From NCBI RefSeq assembly GCF_017498545.1, contig NZ_CP071793.1:11464256-11528255 (forward strand): DNA of 64,000 nucleotides, read 5' to 3'. This stretch comes from Sulfidibacter corallicola (GTDB lineage Bacteria > Acidobacteriota > Holophagae > Acanthopleuribacterales > Acanthopleuribacteraceae). Each line of letters opens with the position of its first letter. Positions within the stretch are counted from its first letter, which is position 1. Both the position numbers and the translations under genes were made by a program. Positions 9,701 through 18,810 of the stretch are shown here, piece after piece. The notes beneath the pieces were generated by a model. It was not told where the DNA came from. It saw only the letters and a program-made list of their open reading frames with translations, and made no database searches.

Positions 9701-10954
9701 CTGGAAGGTCTGCGCACCGCAGTTTACAATCGCCACGGCGCCACGATCTACCACTACAACGGCGAAGATCGCCTGGAGTTGGTGGAACACCCGGACGGCA
9801 GTTGGGTGAGCTACCATTACGAGTGGTCTTCCGGCAAGGTCACCCGCATCGAAACCGCAAACCACGCCATCAACTACGGTTACGATCATCACTTCCGCTT
9901 GACCGAGGTGGACGATCAATGGACCGGCGTAACCCGCATCGAATACGACTCGCTCGGCAATCGCATCGCCATCGTTCGCCCGAACGATACATCCACCCAC
10001 TTCGACTACGACGAGATGGGAAGAGTCCTCGAGGTTCGAACCCAGGGTGCGGGCGGCGCCATGATCCAGGCGACTTCCTACCTGTACGACCCCATGGGCA
10101 ACCGCATCATGGTGTCCGACAGCGAGGGCGCGCAGTCCGAATTCGGTTACGACGAGACCTACCAACTCGTCGAAGAACATCGTTTCGACCCGAACACCGG
10201 GCAGTCCCGGGCCGTTTCCTACGGCTACGATGAAGTGGGGAACCGGGTGGAACGCTTCGATCACGAGCGTGCCATCCATTACGAGTACGACGACAACGGG
10301 CGCTTGCTGCGCGCCGGCGATCGGGAGTACAGCTACGACCAGGCCGGCAACGTGATTTCGGCACTCGTCGACGGCCGCCATCTCGAATTCGGCTACGACA
10401 TGGACCACCGTCTGGTCATGGCCACCACGCCCGAGGGTGTCCTGGAGTTCGGGTACAACGTCGACGGCGTCTGCAATTACCGCTCACTGGACGGCCAGGT
10501 GACCCGGTACGTCATCGACGGCAACCGAGACGTTCCTCGGGTGCTGGCGGAATTGGACGAAAACGGCTTGCCTCGGCTTCGTTACACGTTGTCCGACGAC
10601 GCGCTGCTCAGCGTGCAAAACGAAACCTCCAGTCGCTTCCATCACCACGACGACCTGGGCGACACCTTGGCGTTGACCGACGAAACGGGGACCGTCACCG
10701 ATGTCTACCGCTACGATCCCTGGGGTGACCCGACCCGCGCCGAAGGCGAAACCGAGAATCCCTATCGTTTCAGGGGCCACCGCTTCGAACCCCTGCTGGG
10801 CGTCTACATCATCGACGGAAGGGTCTACGATCCCGCGGCCGGCCGATTCCAATCCGCGCCGCAGCGGGAGACCCTCGTTCCCCAACCCACCCATCCGCAC
10901 AGCGACATCTACCGAAACAACAACCCGTTCGCCGCCTCGCGGGCGGATCGCTGA
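6707..10954 (+). CDS. Secreted RHS/YD-repeat protein without C-terminal toxin
   Basis: The product has 1415 residues from ATG 6707, chosen because it directly starts a signal peptide (MRKRSFSLCSLIFLHLAFHPALVAQ) and has AAAGGAG upstream. After a Cys-containing segment and a beta-rich N-terminal domain comes a YHAGDACSGDFGRGWRLP region typical of the start of RHS shells, then dozens of YD repeats of the form G..T.YxYDxxGRL from about residue 400 to 1330. The conserved core end is present (PYRFRGHRFEPLLGVYIIDGRVYDPAAGRF) but the protein stops about 40 residues later, so no polymorphic toxin tip is attached and no immunity gene follows. RHS repeats form a hollow shell enclosing a cargo domain; here the shell appears empty. 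Function could be adhesive or structural. A GC hairpin follows the stop. Confidence 0.9.
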   Translation: MRKRSFSLCSLIFLHLAFHPALVAQSPPTCQNCANGNILIEQDLVIDLGGDVPSYTGDPDLNPYVRSQREGDSPSQWTIHVEASNQAPEVAIEAPVNFAEFTEPAEFLISVQDENLVSWSLSYTLKGRDCWQQIEAGTGPIERSYAGLLPTHLLPNGLYTVRLTATDLEGETTTLDHHYRVYGRLDLGSYHRSFEELSIPTPGLPLGVTRTYHAGDACSGDFGRGWRLPDLVVQDTTTMGGAWNVTKTSVGGTTRFCIEELAPHYIHIVYPDGETGRFAFVLDNPCQTVSVPVELTGRFVAMQGTRGTLIDPDHPQLRLRRVFGENPRYVVVTPNGNLYDPQRFVLSTPERIHHEIVLNEGIVDSSDELGNGIEYRNDGISHTAGLDIRFERDEQGRITTLFDPMGNPTHYEYDAEGHLQAVYDATGNPTLFGYDEMHRLIEITGPVGNLIAHLEYDPEGLLNSRIEPGIASVQYGYDFAQPGAARRTETDFVGNMREVMFDTFGNPIREVDPNGIETHYGYDHAQRLMARTVAVGTHLEATTTWIYDLQGNLHTVTDAEGNTTTYDYDSTNRLHAVRDSQGEIESYAYDSVGRLAAVTDAMGHTTTFEHQPGPEGMRTITTDPLGHSTVVERNHFGFVIGEIDANGNETWFSHDEMGRVLTTSKQVFDEFGSQMHWRWETEYDVLGRIIRESDPTGASTHTEYDEAGRVTTRIDGNGNRTEYRYDEMNNPMERIRPDGIALTASFDLNGNRISQMDAKGRETTFEYDAHQRLTRTSYPDGTVEEREYDEAGNVIREMDRDGRSRHFEDYTLTGKPRGIHIGYDYFEQYQYDLRGNVTSARYGHQPEILFAYDSKNRLIQREQAGARFTWDYDELDRVIRAEDALNNATGYHYDPNGNRIGVMDARGHYTHFEYDAMGNQIAEVDPLGRRTARGYDHAGRMIRTTLPMGEQETYSYDPNGNLGEKHDFNGQSFHYHYDAFDRLIERQLPDGHESYEYDLEGLRTAVYNRHGATIYHYNGEDRLELVEHPDGSWVSYHYEWSSGKVTRIETANHAINYGYDHHFRLTEVDDQWTGVTRIEYDSLGNRIAIVRPNDTSTHFDYDEMGRVLEVRTQGAGGAMIQATSYLYDPMGNRIMVSDSEGAQSEFGYDETYQLVEEHRFDPNTGQSRAVSYGYDEVGNRVERFDHERAIHYEYDDNGRLLRAGDREYSYDQAGNVISALVDGRHLEFGYDMDHRLVMATTPEGVLEFGYNVDGVCNYRSLDGQVTRYVIDGNRDVPRVLAELDENGLPRLRYTLSDDALLSVQNETSSRFHHHDDLGDTLALTDETGTVTDVYRYDPWGDPTRAEGETENPYRFRGHRFEPLLGVYIIDGRVYDPAAGRFQSAPQRETLVPQPTHPHSDIYRNNNPFAASRADR

Positions 10955-10971
10955 CGATCGCGTAACCCAAC

Positions 10972-11000
10972 GGGGTCCGGGCCTTCCGCACCCGGACCCC
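10972..11000 (+). terminator. GC-rich hairpin after RHS gene
   Basis: A perfect 10-bp stem (GGGGTCCGGG / CCCGGACCCC) with a 9-base loop lies 17 bases after the RHS stop. It is followed by only two T residues, so it is terminator-like but not a textbook intrinsic terminator. Confidence 0.55.
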
Positions 11001-11068
11001 TTACGAATGTCACAAAAACCATGGTCTGGGTAACGTTTTCGACCACAAGCCACCGAATTTCGTTATCA

Positions 11069-11122
11069 TGCCCATCGAATCGATAATTCTCGCATTTTCG
11101 AGTATTATCGATTCGATGGGCA
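11069..11122. terminator. Very long hairpin (24-bp arms, one mismatch)
   Basis: Arms at 11069-11092 and 11099-11122 pair over 24 bases with a single mismatch around a six-base loop (CATTTT); the right arm is followed by TTTT. It sits 115 bases after the RHS stop. It could be a second terminator or a palindromic mobile-type repeat. Confidence 0.6.
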
Positions 11123-11624
11123 TTTTCTGTTAGCGCTCATCATTCTTTTAAAAATCGAGGTCTGCGATGTGCCACCGACACCGACCAAAGCGAAGGAACC
11201 GACCGAGGCCTCCAACGGGCCATCGACCTGGAACCACCGTTGCCCTTCCCGTGAAAGATCTCGCGACCCACGCGATGAAAATTATTCTGGTAGGGCACTC
11301 CATTTTTTGGGTCCGATTTATTGGCTTCAAAAACACCCCAACGACAAATCCCACGCTTTGGTTTCCCGCCTCCATCTACCGATAGAAGGCACATTTTTTC
11401 ATACCGCACCACGCCACGGCGAAACCACGCGATTTAGACGACCCCATCTTTTTTGAAAGAGCGCGCGTTGAGTTTTTTGACGTGGCTGTTAAATAGCCCC
11501 ATAATTGTGAAAAATAAATCGCATTACATCATTCAGGCTTGCCGGAAGAAACCAAAGATATTTTTGATTAATTTTCTCTTTTTTTCATTTCACTAAAATG
11601 TGCCAGCATTTTTGGAGCTTGTAG
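11123..11624. other. Intergenic region upstream of receptor kinase
   Basis: About 500 bases with no supported gene; base composition turns AT-rich from about 11460. It contains the promoter at 11477-11505 and the kinase ribosome site GGAG at 11613. Confidence 0.45.
11477..11505 (+). promoter_or_regulatory. Sigma70-type promoter of the kinase gene
   Basis: TTGACG (11477-11482), a 17-base spacer and CATAAT (11500-11505) each match the -35 and -10 consensus at five of six positions. The predicted start near 11512 leaves a leader of about 110 bases before the kinase ATG. Confidence 0.55.
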
Positions 11625-14600
11625 ATGGCAGAACGTTCTAAGGGCAGTGAATTGAGCGAGTTGGATGCGAAAAGACGAGCGCGAGGGATCCTGGCCACGC
11701 TGAAGGGCGGTAACCAGCGGGCTCTCGTGGAAATGGTAATGGAACTGGCCGGCAAGGAACATCCGCGCGTGGCGCACCACCTGAACGATATGGTGATGAA
11801 GTGCGATGTCCTGACCCAACCTCCCACCGAAAACCTCGCAAATGTGTCGCTGCTCAAGGAGGGCGACCAATGCGGTCCCTTTCGCCTGGAAAAGAAGCTG
11901 GGAGAGGGGGGTTCGGGTTTCGTCTACTTGGCGACCCGAACCGATGACCTGGATTTCAAGGTCGCGCTCAAGGTCCTGAACATCGTCAGTCCCAAGGCGG
12001 TGAAACGCTTCCGCCGCGAGTGCAACATTCTCGCGAGTTTGAAGCACCCCAACATCGCCCACCTGATCGATGCCGGGGTCTTGCCCACCGGCCAACCCTG
12101 GATGGCGATGGAGTACGTCGAGGGGCAGAACCTGGACGTCTACCTCGAACGGAACTCGCTGGATTTGCGCACGCGGCTCAAGCTGTTTCTGAAGATCTGC
12201 GCCGCCTTGAGCCACGCCCACCAAAACCTGGTCATCCACAGCGACATCAAACCGAGCAACATCATGGTCATGGCGAACGGCCAACCCAAGCTGCTGGATT
12301 TCGGGATCGCGGTGTGGCTCGACCCCGATACCGGGGGCCAGGGCAATCAAACCATGCTCGTCGACAAGATGATGACCCCGAATTACGCCTCGCCGGAGCA
12401 AACCAACGGGATGCGGCTCACGGCGGTATCGGACGTCTACAGTCTGGGCGTCGTGTTTTACGAGCTGCTGACGGGAAAACGGCCCTATGACATCGCGGGC
12501 ACGAGCATGAGCGTGATCACGCGCACGATCAACCAGGCGAACATCGAGCGACCCAGCCGCGTGGGTTTCGCCGAGCAGCCCCAAAAGAACGCCTGGTCGA
12601 AGTTCACGAGCGGTGACTTGGACCGCATCGCGCTCAAGGCGCTGGCCCGAGATACGCGAGACAGATATCAGAGTGTGGAGGCCCTGGGCACGGACATCGT
12701 GCTGTACTTGAAAGGCCTGCCGATTCAGGCACGCCCCATGACCAGCTTGTACCGGTTCCGCAAATTCGCGATGCGCAACCGTCTCGCCCTCGGCTTTGCG
12801 ACACTTTCCTTCCTGGCCCTGTCGCTCTTCACGATCAACCTGCAGCAACAACGCATGGCGGTGGAACGGGAAAAACAGACCTCGGAACGGGTCACCGAAT
12901 TCCTGATTTCCCTGTTCGAGCAAATCGACCCGGACCGAACGCGGGTTCGCGACATCACCGCCCTGGAAATCATGGAGAACGGTCGCCGGCAACTGCCGCG
13001 CTCGCTCTCGGATGAGCCCGCGGTGCAGACGCGCCTGCTTCAGTCGATGGGCCTGGTCTACCGCGCCCTGGGCCAGGACCAGGTGTCGATCGACCTGTTG
13101 GAACAGGCGCTGGAGAAAGTGCCACCCGACTCCGAAAAGGCGTTTTCCATCGAGTTCGACATCATCGCGTCGCTCATGAGTCGAGGCGATTACCAGGATT
13201 CGATTCAGCGACTCGAAAAAACGGTCTCGCGGTTTCCCGAACCGGTCCCCGCTTGGATACAGGCCCATCGATGGTTCCTCGAGGGCAGCCAGCTATTCCA
13301 TATCGGGCAGTACCGCCGTGCCTGGGACGCATTCGACAAAGCAAAGGACCTGGCGGATCTGTTGAAGCCCGGGCGGCGACTCGATCTGTTGAAAATGCAG
13401 TCCCTGTTGAAATGGGAAATGGGCTACCCCGACGAGGCGATCGCGGAATTGGAACGGTTGTTGGTCATGCAGCGGCAAGAGTTCGGGGAGGTCCATTCCT
13501 CGATCGCCTGGAACCTTCTGAACCTGGCCCAACTCGAACTGGACCGCCTCAATTTCGAGCGAGCCACGGAGCAGCTCGACGCCGCGGAACACATGTTCCA
13601 GCAGTTGTTCGACGAACGGCATCCGGCCTATATCGAGTATTACTACAAGCGCGGCAACCTGCTTCTCGATCTGGAGCAGTATTCCGAAGCCGAAGAAACG
13701 TACCGGATGGGGATGGCCCTGACCGAAACCCTTTTCGACAAGCAACACAGCCTGTATGCCCAGGGGCTCAACGTCATGGGTGTGTCCAACTTCCGCCAGG
13801 CGAAGTACGACGAGGCCGAATCCTTCTACCGCCAAGCCATGACGGTCTATCTCGAAGTGTTCGGCGAGGTTCACCCCAAAGTCGCGATGTGCCTCAACAA
13901 CTTGGCGGTGGCGTACAACGCCAAGGACGACTTGAAAGGCTCGATCCTGCTGCACCGCCAGGCCCTGGGACTTCACGTCCAACTCTACGGCAAGAAACAC
14001 TCCCAGGCCGTCAACGACATGAACAACCTCGCCGCGGCCTTGAAAGACCTCGGCAACCTCGACGAAGCACAGGAGCTGTACACCGAAGCCCTGACGATCT
14101 CCCGCGAAATTTTTGGGGAAGATCACCCGAAAATCGGGATCATTCTCAACAATCTGGGAGATTTGCTGTACTCCATGTCGGATTTGCGGGGCGCCCTGGA
14201 GAAACAGCGCGAGGCGCTTGCCATCCGCCGCAAATATTACGGCGACGATCATTGGAAAATCGCCCAGAGCCAGAACAATCTCGCCATCATCCTCCAGCGA
14301 ATGGGCAACTACGCGGAGGCCGAGACCGCACTTCGCCAGGCATTGCGCATCTGGAAGGCGACGTACGGCGAGCAACATCCGGAACTGGCGATCGGCATCA
14401 GCAATTTGGCATCGCTGCTGAGGGAAAAGGGCGACTATCCGGCGGCGCTCGATCTGTTCCAACAGAGTCTGGCCATGCGCGAGGCCATCTACGACCCGGG
14501 CGCACCCTCGATCGGGTTCGCCCAATGGAAACTCGGTCAGATCAAGATGTTTCTGGGTGACTACGACGAAGCCCTGGACCTGCTGAAGCGTGCCGAGGCA

Positions 14601-15320
14601 AATTATGCCGCGTCCCTCAAACCGGGGCATCCGAAAAACGTGCGGTGCACGACCCTTCTCGGCCAATGCTACGCGTCCCTGGGGTTGCTGGAGCAGGCCG
14701 AAACCGTCATTCGCCGCGCCATCGAGATGGGCGAAAGCCATTTGGACCCAGGCCACGCCAACCTGCTTTGGGCGAACAGTGACTTGGTCGAACTCCACCT
14801 GGTCCAGGGACAGGTAGCCGCAGCCGAATCGTTGCTGGAACGGAGCATGACGTTGGAGCAGGGCTCCGGAGATGCCAAAATCCACCTTCGCCTGCGATCG
14901 CTTCAAGCCCGTGTGAAAGCGTTGCAGGAAGACCATGAGACCGCGGAAGCGTTGTACACCCAAGTGATCGATGATTATCGGAAACTGTTCGGTCGACCCA
15001 ATCCCCGCGTCGGCGAGGCCTACCTGGAGTTTGCCCAGTTGAAGTGGGTTCAGAACCGATACGAGGACGTGCTGCAGGACCTGTCCTTGGCCGAGGAGAA
15101 CCTGGCCGTCAGCCTTCCGGAATCCCATCAATCGCGCCTGCTGGTGCGCATCCTCGAGGGGCGGGCGCTTCGGGAGCTGGGTCGCGAGGGCGGCGATTCG
15201 CTCTTCGAGGAATCCCTGAAACGGCTGTCGAGATCGATGGGCAAGGACCATTACCTGGTGATTCAGGCCCGGGACGACACCCTCGGCCCCCTGGTCGTGA
15301 AACGCAAAGGCGCCTTGTGA
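11625..15320 (+). CDS. Transmembrane Ser/Thr protein kinase with TPR sensor domain
   Basis: The product has 1231 residues. An N-terminal extension of about 85 residues precedes a Hanks-type kinase domain (about 86-365): glycine loop GEGGSGFV, catalytic Lys116 in VALKVL, catalytic loop HSDIKPSN (His205-Ser206-Asp207, so a non-RD kinase), DFG at Asp225 and YASPEQ in the activation segment. A single membrane helix follows (about 386-406, LALGFATLSFLALSLFTINL). The remaining 800 residues are tandem TPR units, many of the TPR_12 form (LNNLAVAYNAKDDL and similar). This is the cytoplasmic kinase, one-helix, periplasmic-TPR layout common in Acidobacteriota and Myxococcota. The start has GGAG nine bases upstream and its own promoter. 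Ligand unknown. Its gene is convergent with the winged-helix regulator, 52 bases apart. Confidence 0.92.
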   Translation: MAERSKGSELSELDAKRRARGILATLKGGNQRALVEMVMELAGKEHPRVAHHLNDMVMKCDVLTQPPTENLANVSLLKEGDQCGPFRLEKKLGEGGSGFVYLATRTDDLDFKVALKVLNIVSPKAVKRFRRECNILASLKHPNIAHLIDAGVLPTGQPWMAMEYVEGQNLDVYLERNSLDLRTRLKLFLKICAALSHAHQNLVIHSDIKPSNIMVMANGQPKLLDFGIAVWLDPDTGGQGNQTMLVDKMMTPNYASPEQTNGMRLTAVSDVYSLGVVFYELLTGKRPYDIAGTSMSVITRTINQANIERPSRVGFAEQPQKNAWSKFTSGDLDRIALKALARDTRDRYQSVEALGTDIVLYLKGLPIQARPMTSLYRFRKFAMRNRLALGFATLSFLALSLFTINLQQQRMAVEREKQTSERVTEFLISLFEQIDPDRTRVRDITALEIMENGRRQLPRSLSDEPAVQTRLLQSMGLVYRALGQDQVSIDLLEQALEKVPPDSEKAFSIEFDIIASLMSRGDYQDSIQRLEKTVSRFPEPVPAWIQAHRWFLEGSQLFHIGQYRRAWDAFDKAKDLADLLKPGRRLDLLKMQSLLKWEMGYPDEAIAELERLLVMQRQEFGEVHSSIAWNLLNLAQLELDRLNFERATEQLDAAEHMFQQLFDERHPAYIEYYYKRGNLLLDLEQYSEAEETYRMGMALTETLFDKQHSLYAQGLNVMGVSNFRQAKYDEAESFYRQAMTVYLEVFGEVHPKVAMCLNNLAVAYNAKDDLKGSILLHRQALGLHVQLYGKKHSQAVNDMNNLAAALKDLGNLDEAQELYTEALTISREIFGEDHPKIGIILNNLGDLLYSMSDLRGALEKQREALAIRRKYYGDDHWKIAQSQNNLAIILQRMGNYAEAETALRQALRIWKATYGEQHPELAIGISNLASLLREKGDYPAALDLFQQSLAMREAIYDPGAPSIGFAQWKLGQIKMFLGDYDEALDLLKRAEANYAASLKPGHPKNVRCTTLLGQCYASLGLLEQAETVIRRAIEMGESHLDPGHANLLWANSDLVELHLVQGQVAAAESLLERSMTLEQGSGDAKIHLRLRSLQARVKALQEDHETAEALYTQVIDDYRKLFGRPNPRVGEAYLEFAQLKWVQNRYEDVLQDLSLAEENLAVSLPESHQSRLLVRILEGRALRELGREGGDSLFEESLKRLSRSMGKDHYLVIQARDDTLGPLVVKRKGAL

Positions 15321-15372
15321 ACCCGGGTCGGGCCCCGACACATTTCGGTTGGAGGGAACCGGATCGATCCCT

Positions 15373-17502
15373 TCAAAAACCGGAGACCGGGTTCCTGATC
15401 AACATCAGGTCCACTTCGAAGCGCGCGACTCGGGCGTAGAGCAGGCGTTTGCCGTCGCGGGAGACGGAGAGGCTGGGTGACGCCATCCGGGGCAGCACCC
15501 CGTACTCTCGCAATTCCTCTCCCGCGAAGTTCACGCTGGCGGCCACGGTCTCGCCCTCTCGAGTCGCCGCGAAAAACAGGCGGTCCCGTGACAGCCCCCA
15601 GTTGTCCAGGTGGCGTGGCGGAATGCCCGAGACGACGCGCACCTCGCGGCCGCCCACCAGGGGGCGGCGCCAGATCCCGTCCCGATCGCGCCGCGTGAAG
15701 AAAAACCAGGCGCCATCGACGGATTCCTCTCCGTAGAAAGCGTGATCCCCAACAAAGGGCACAGCAGAGCCACCGTTCGACGACCATCTGCGAATCTCGT
15801 GGACGCCATCGGAGACTGCGGAAAAATAGAGCGCCTCGCCGTCGGGAGACCAGCTACACACCAATCCCCGCTCGCCCGTATCGGTGACGGCGCCGCTGTC
15901 CGGTTCCACCAAATAGATCTTCGATTGCCCCTTTTCCAGGGCCGAAATGGCGATTCGCGATCCATCGGGCGACCAGCGCGGCCGCGTGATGAATTCCCGG
16001 TGCCAATGGGTCAGTTGCCGAGGGTCGGCGCCCTCCGCGTCACAGACCCAGAGCTCGAGCGCTCCGCTGCGGCTGGAGGTGAAGGCGAGCCGCGAGCCGT
16101 CGGGTGAGAAGAAGGCCTCGCAATCCCAGTATCCCGAGTTGATCAGGGAATGGTGGGAGGCCTCCGGCTGGTCGGGCCGCACCAGCCAGATATTTTTCTC
16201 GTAATTCACCTTCTCGTAGGCCAGGCAGTGCCCGTCCCGAGAGATGGAAGGCGCGTAACTTCGTTCCCCGCGCGTGGGGATCCAGGTTTCGCGGCCGTCG
16301 CGAATATCGATCAACCACAACCCGTAGGTCCCGTGCCGGAAGCTGGAAACGACCAAATGCCGGTCGCTTTGCCAGTCCAATCCCACCGCGAACAGGTCGT
16401 GCGCCGGAATGGTGGCGATCTGGCTGCCGCGCAGATCGAGGGTATGCAGATCGCGGTGGCCGGAAGGGTGAACCCGCGCAAAAGCCAGGCTGGTCCCGTC
16501 GGGCGAGACTCTCGGCAGGAAGTCGCCCCGTACGTCCGGACCCGGCTCGGTCAGGGTCCGGGTACCTCTGCTCGTCATGTGGAAACTCTTGAGTCCGAAG
16601 GTGCCATGGGTCGGGTGAGCCTCCGAGAAATAGAGCGTATCGCCCGTGGGCGACCAGTCCAGATCGGAGATTTCCCGCCCCGACAAAAGGGAAACCGCCT
16701 GTCCTCCCAGTGCCGGAATGGTGGCCAGGTCGTGTTCATCGCCCTTGGTGCGATACATGGCCAGGGTGGTGCCGTCCGGTGACCAGGCCGGATGGCGGTG
16801 GTGTCGTGGCTCCCTGGTAAGTTGAATCTCGGACAGCCCGTTGGCATCCACCATAAAAATCTGATCCCAAGACGCGACGCGTTTGACGAAGGCGATGCGG
16901 CTACCGTCCGGAGACACGGCCGGCTGGGACTCGACCCCCGGATCGTTCGTCAGGAAGGTATCGCTGGGAGGACGGAACCGCGGCGGATCGGCGGCCCTGG
17001 ACGACCTGACAAAGATCCCCACGGCGACGACGAGCCCCAGCAACACGGCGGTCAGGACCCAAGCCGTCGGGAACCGCGAGGGTGCTTCCGCCACGGTCGG
17101 CGAAACGGGAGCGACCGTTTCGGCCTCCGCCATCGGTCGCTCGGCGGTTGGCCGGCCTGACCCCACCGGTTTCACTTCCCCGACGAACAGGTACCCTTTT
17201 TTCGGGATCGTGGTGATGAATCGGGGATTGCGCGGATCGTCGCCCAGCACTTTGCGCAAATCCGAAATCACACGGGTGATGGCGTCGCGCGAGACGTGGG
17301 TATCGGGCCACAGACATTCGCGCAACGCTTGACGGGACCACACCTTTCCCGGTTGGGACGCGAAAAGACGGAGCAGGAGCATCAGGCGCGGCTCGAGCCG
17401 GCGCATCTGCTCGTCTTTCTGCAGGCCATTGGTGGCGGGGTCGACGTACCAGTCGCCCACCCAAAAGGGTTCTGACGGCAAGGATTCCGTAGTCGTGTCC
17501 AT
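15373..17502 (-). CDS. Winged-helix (CadC-like) regulator with TolB/PD40 propeller
   Basis: The product has 709 residues from the ATG at 17502 (AGGGGA upstream); the frame continues further upstream but only low-complexity sequence precedes. Residues about 10-110 form an OmpR/CadC-type winged helix (RLEPRLMLLLRLFASQPGKV..., ending ITTIPKKGYLFVGEV). A membrane helix follows at about residues 150-172 (WVLTAVLLGLVVAVGIFV). The rest is a TolB-like beta-propeller with at least seven PD40 motifs such as PAVSPDGSRIAFVK and PRWSPDGSRIAIS. This is a one-component membrane regulator in which a periplasmic propeller would control a cytoplasmic DNA-binding domain, abundant in Acidobacteriota. Target genes cannot be told; the genes on either side are not obviously co-regulated. 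Confidence 0.88.
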   Translation of the reverse strand: MDTTTESLPSEPFWVGDWYVDPATNGLQKDEQMRRLEPRLMLLLRLFASQPGKVWSRQALRECLWPDTHVSRDAITRVISDLRKVLGDDPRNPRFITTIPKKGYLFVGEVKPVGSGRPTAERPMAEAETVAPVSPTVAEAPSRFPTAWVLTAVLLGLVVAVGIFVRSSRAADPPRFRPPSDTFLTNDPGVESQPAVSPDGSRIAFVKRVASWDQIFMVDANGLSEIQLTREPRHHRHPAWSPDGTTLAMYRTKGDEHDLATIPALGGQAVSLLSGREISDLDWSPTGDTLYFSEAHPTHGTFGLKSFHMTSRGTRTLTEPGPDVRGDFLPRVSPDGTSLAFARVHPSGHRDLHTLDLRGSQIATIPAHDLFAVGLDWQSDRHLVVSSFRHGTYGLWLIDIRDGRETWIPTRGERSYAPSISRDGHCLAYEKVNYEKNIWLVRPDQPEASHHSLINSGYWDCEAFFSPDGSRLAFTSSRSGALELWVCDAEGADPRQLTHWHREFITRPRWSPDGSRIAISALEKGQSKIYLVEPDSGAVTDTGERGLVCSWSPDGEALYFSAVSDGVHEIRRWSSNGGSAVPFVGDHAFYGEESVDGAWFFFTRRDRDGIWRRPLVGGREVRVVSGIPPRHLDNWGLSRDRLFFAATREGETVAASVNFAGEELREYGVLPRMASPSLSVSRDGKRLLYARVARFEVDLMLIRNPVSGF

Positions 17503-17666
17503 CCTGATTCCCCTGGCCGTGGCCCCTCGATGCCGGGCGATCCATCCGTTCGGGCCATGCGTCGCGATCAACGGTCGTTGCGGATGAGCACATTCTATCA
17601 GCATTCGCCATCGGGTGCCGACGGGTGGGTCGACCTGTCCCACACCGCGAAAACAGGGCCACACTC

Positions 17667-18085
17667 TCTTGAAACGAAATAGTGTATTCAACCTGAGCTG
17701 GGTCTTGCCGTCGTCACATCTTGATCAGGAAAGCAGGAATGATGGAAACCAGGAAAAGCAGGACCATGATGTGACCCGATATACCGGTCCTTTCCCGCTT
17801 TCCGATGTTCCTGGTTTCCCGCCAAATATTTCGGATGAACGACCCATGGCCCTTCGCCAGAAACCAGATATCGTGCTTCTTTCTCGATATCGGGCGGGTT
17901 TGCCTGCCGGTGCGCAGCTCGTATGCAACAAATTTGGTAAAACTTGAAGATAAAGTTAAAAGCCTAAAAAGGCGGATGTTCGGGGGGTTCGTCAATAAAT
18001 GTCGGCCCAGCGCCCTGGGCGGACACGGCCGGTTTGGTCCGGCAATCCGGTCCCCAGCCTGGGCGGCGACTCAGTGGTCACGGTC
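17667..18085 (+). repeat. Mosaic intergenic repeat, copy 2
   Basis: Starts with CTCTCTTGAAACGAA and ends with CTGGGCGGCGACTCAGTGG. The middle contains a CCTGGTTTC-rich core, a CTCGTATGCAACAAA block and GCCTAAAAAGGCGGATGTTC. It matches the reverse complement of the copies at 46698-47195 and 61011-61490 almost end to end but lacks the GTTACCCACTTGAAACCC block. Confidence 0.75.
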
Positions 18086-18369
18086 AGCCGAAGCGGTCGA
18101 CCCGCCCTCGGACCCCGCCACACAACCTGTTTCTTTCAAAACACCTACACAACGGACCTTTTCCGGATGTCTTTCGGAGAAGCGGGCGCGATCGAGTCGC
18201 GTAGAGTTTTCCCGACCAGAGACGGCACCGCCGATCGCAACACCGCGACCGGGGAAATTCGAGCGAACGTGAGGTCCCGAACCAGGCCTACCCGAAGCGA
18301 GGGTGTCGCTATCGGACTCGTATTTCGAGCCTCGAAGTGCCGGCTCGAAGAATCAGGAAGGAGACATTC
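18086..18369. other. Intergenic region upstream of the NTF2-like gene
   Basis: No gene or clear promoter recognised apart from the AAGGAGA ribosome site (about 18358-18364). Confidence 0.4.
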
Positions 18370-18810
18370 ATGGGAACCTATTTGATGTGTTTGTTGTTGG
18401 CCTTGGGCCAAACGAGTGGCGAAACCGGTGGCGCGCCGCGCGCCGAGGTCGGCTTCGACGCCGCGGGGGTGGAGCGCTGCATCCAGGACTATTTGGAAGG
18501 TACCTCGCAAGGGAGACCGGCCCAAATTGAACGGGCCTTCCTCGCCACGGCGGGCCTGCAGTTCGTGGCGGAGGGCAAGCCCAAGCGCCGCACCCTGCAG
18601 CAGTACCTGAGTTATTTCAAGGAAGGCGTCGCCCACGACCGCAAGGGCCGTCTGGTTTCGGCGGACATTACGGGCAATGCCTGCATGGCCAAGGTGGAGA
18701 TCGTCATGCGGGGACGCAGGTACACCGACTACCTATTATTGTTGAAGGTCGAGGATGGCTGGAGAATCGCGGAAAAGATCTTCTTCGCGCCCGAACAGGC
18801 GGAACGATGA
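18370..18810 (+). CDS. Secreted NTF2-like (putative lumazine-binding) protein
   Basis: The product has 146 residues from ATG 18370, preceded by AAGGAGA, giving the short hydrophobic leader MGTYLMCLLLALGQ. The mature part (DAAGVERCIQDYLEGTSQG, then YLLLLKVEDGWRIAEKIFF) has the one-helix-then-sheet pattern and the xxxDGWRIxxKxF ending of the SnoaL/NTF2-like Lumazine_bd_2 group. These small periplasmic proteins bind ligands or act as modifiers; no catalytic function can be assigned. It overlaps the next gene by four bases (ATGA), so the two form an operon. Confidence 0.7.
   Translation: MGTYLMCLLLALGQTSGETGGAPRAEVGFDAAGVERCIQDYLEGTSQGRPAQIERAFLATAGLQFVAEGKPKRRTLQQYLSYFKEGVAHDRKGRLVSADITGNACMAKVEIVMRGRRYTDYLLLLKVEDGWRIAEKIFFAPEQAER

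Noticed and set aside
6734..10408. A 1224-codon open frame antisense to the RHS gene
   Set aside because: It is a by-product of the repetitive, GC-rich YD codons; low-complexity Val/Gly-rich translation, no domain and no ribosome site.
11568..15341. Two long open frames antisense to the kinase gene
   Set aside because: Mirror frames of a TPR-rich, GC-rich gene; translations show no family features.
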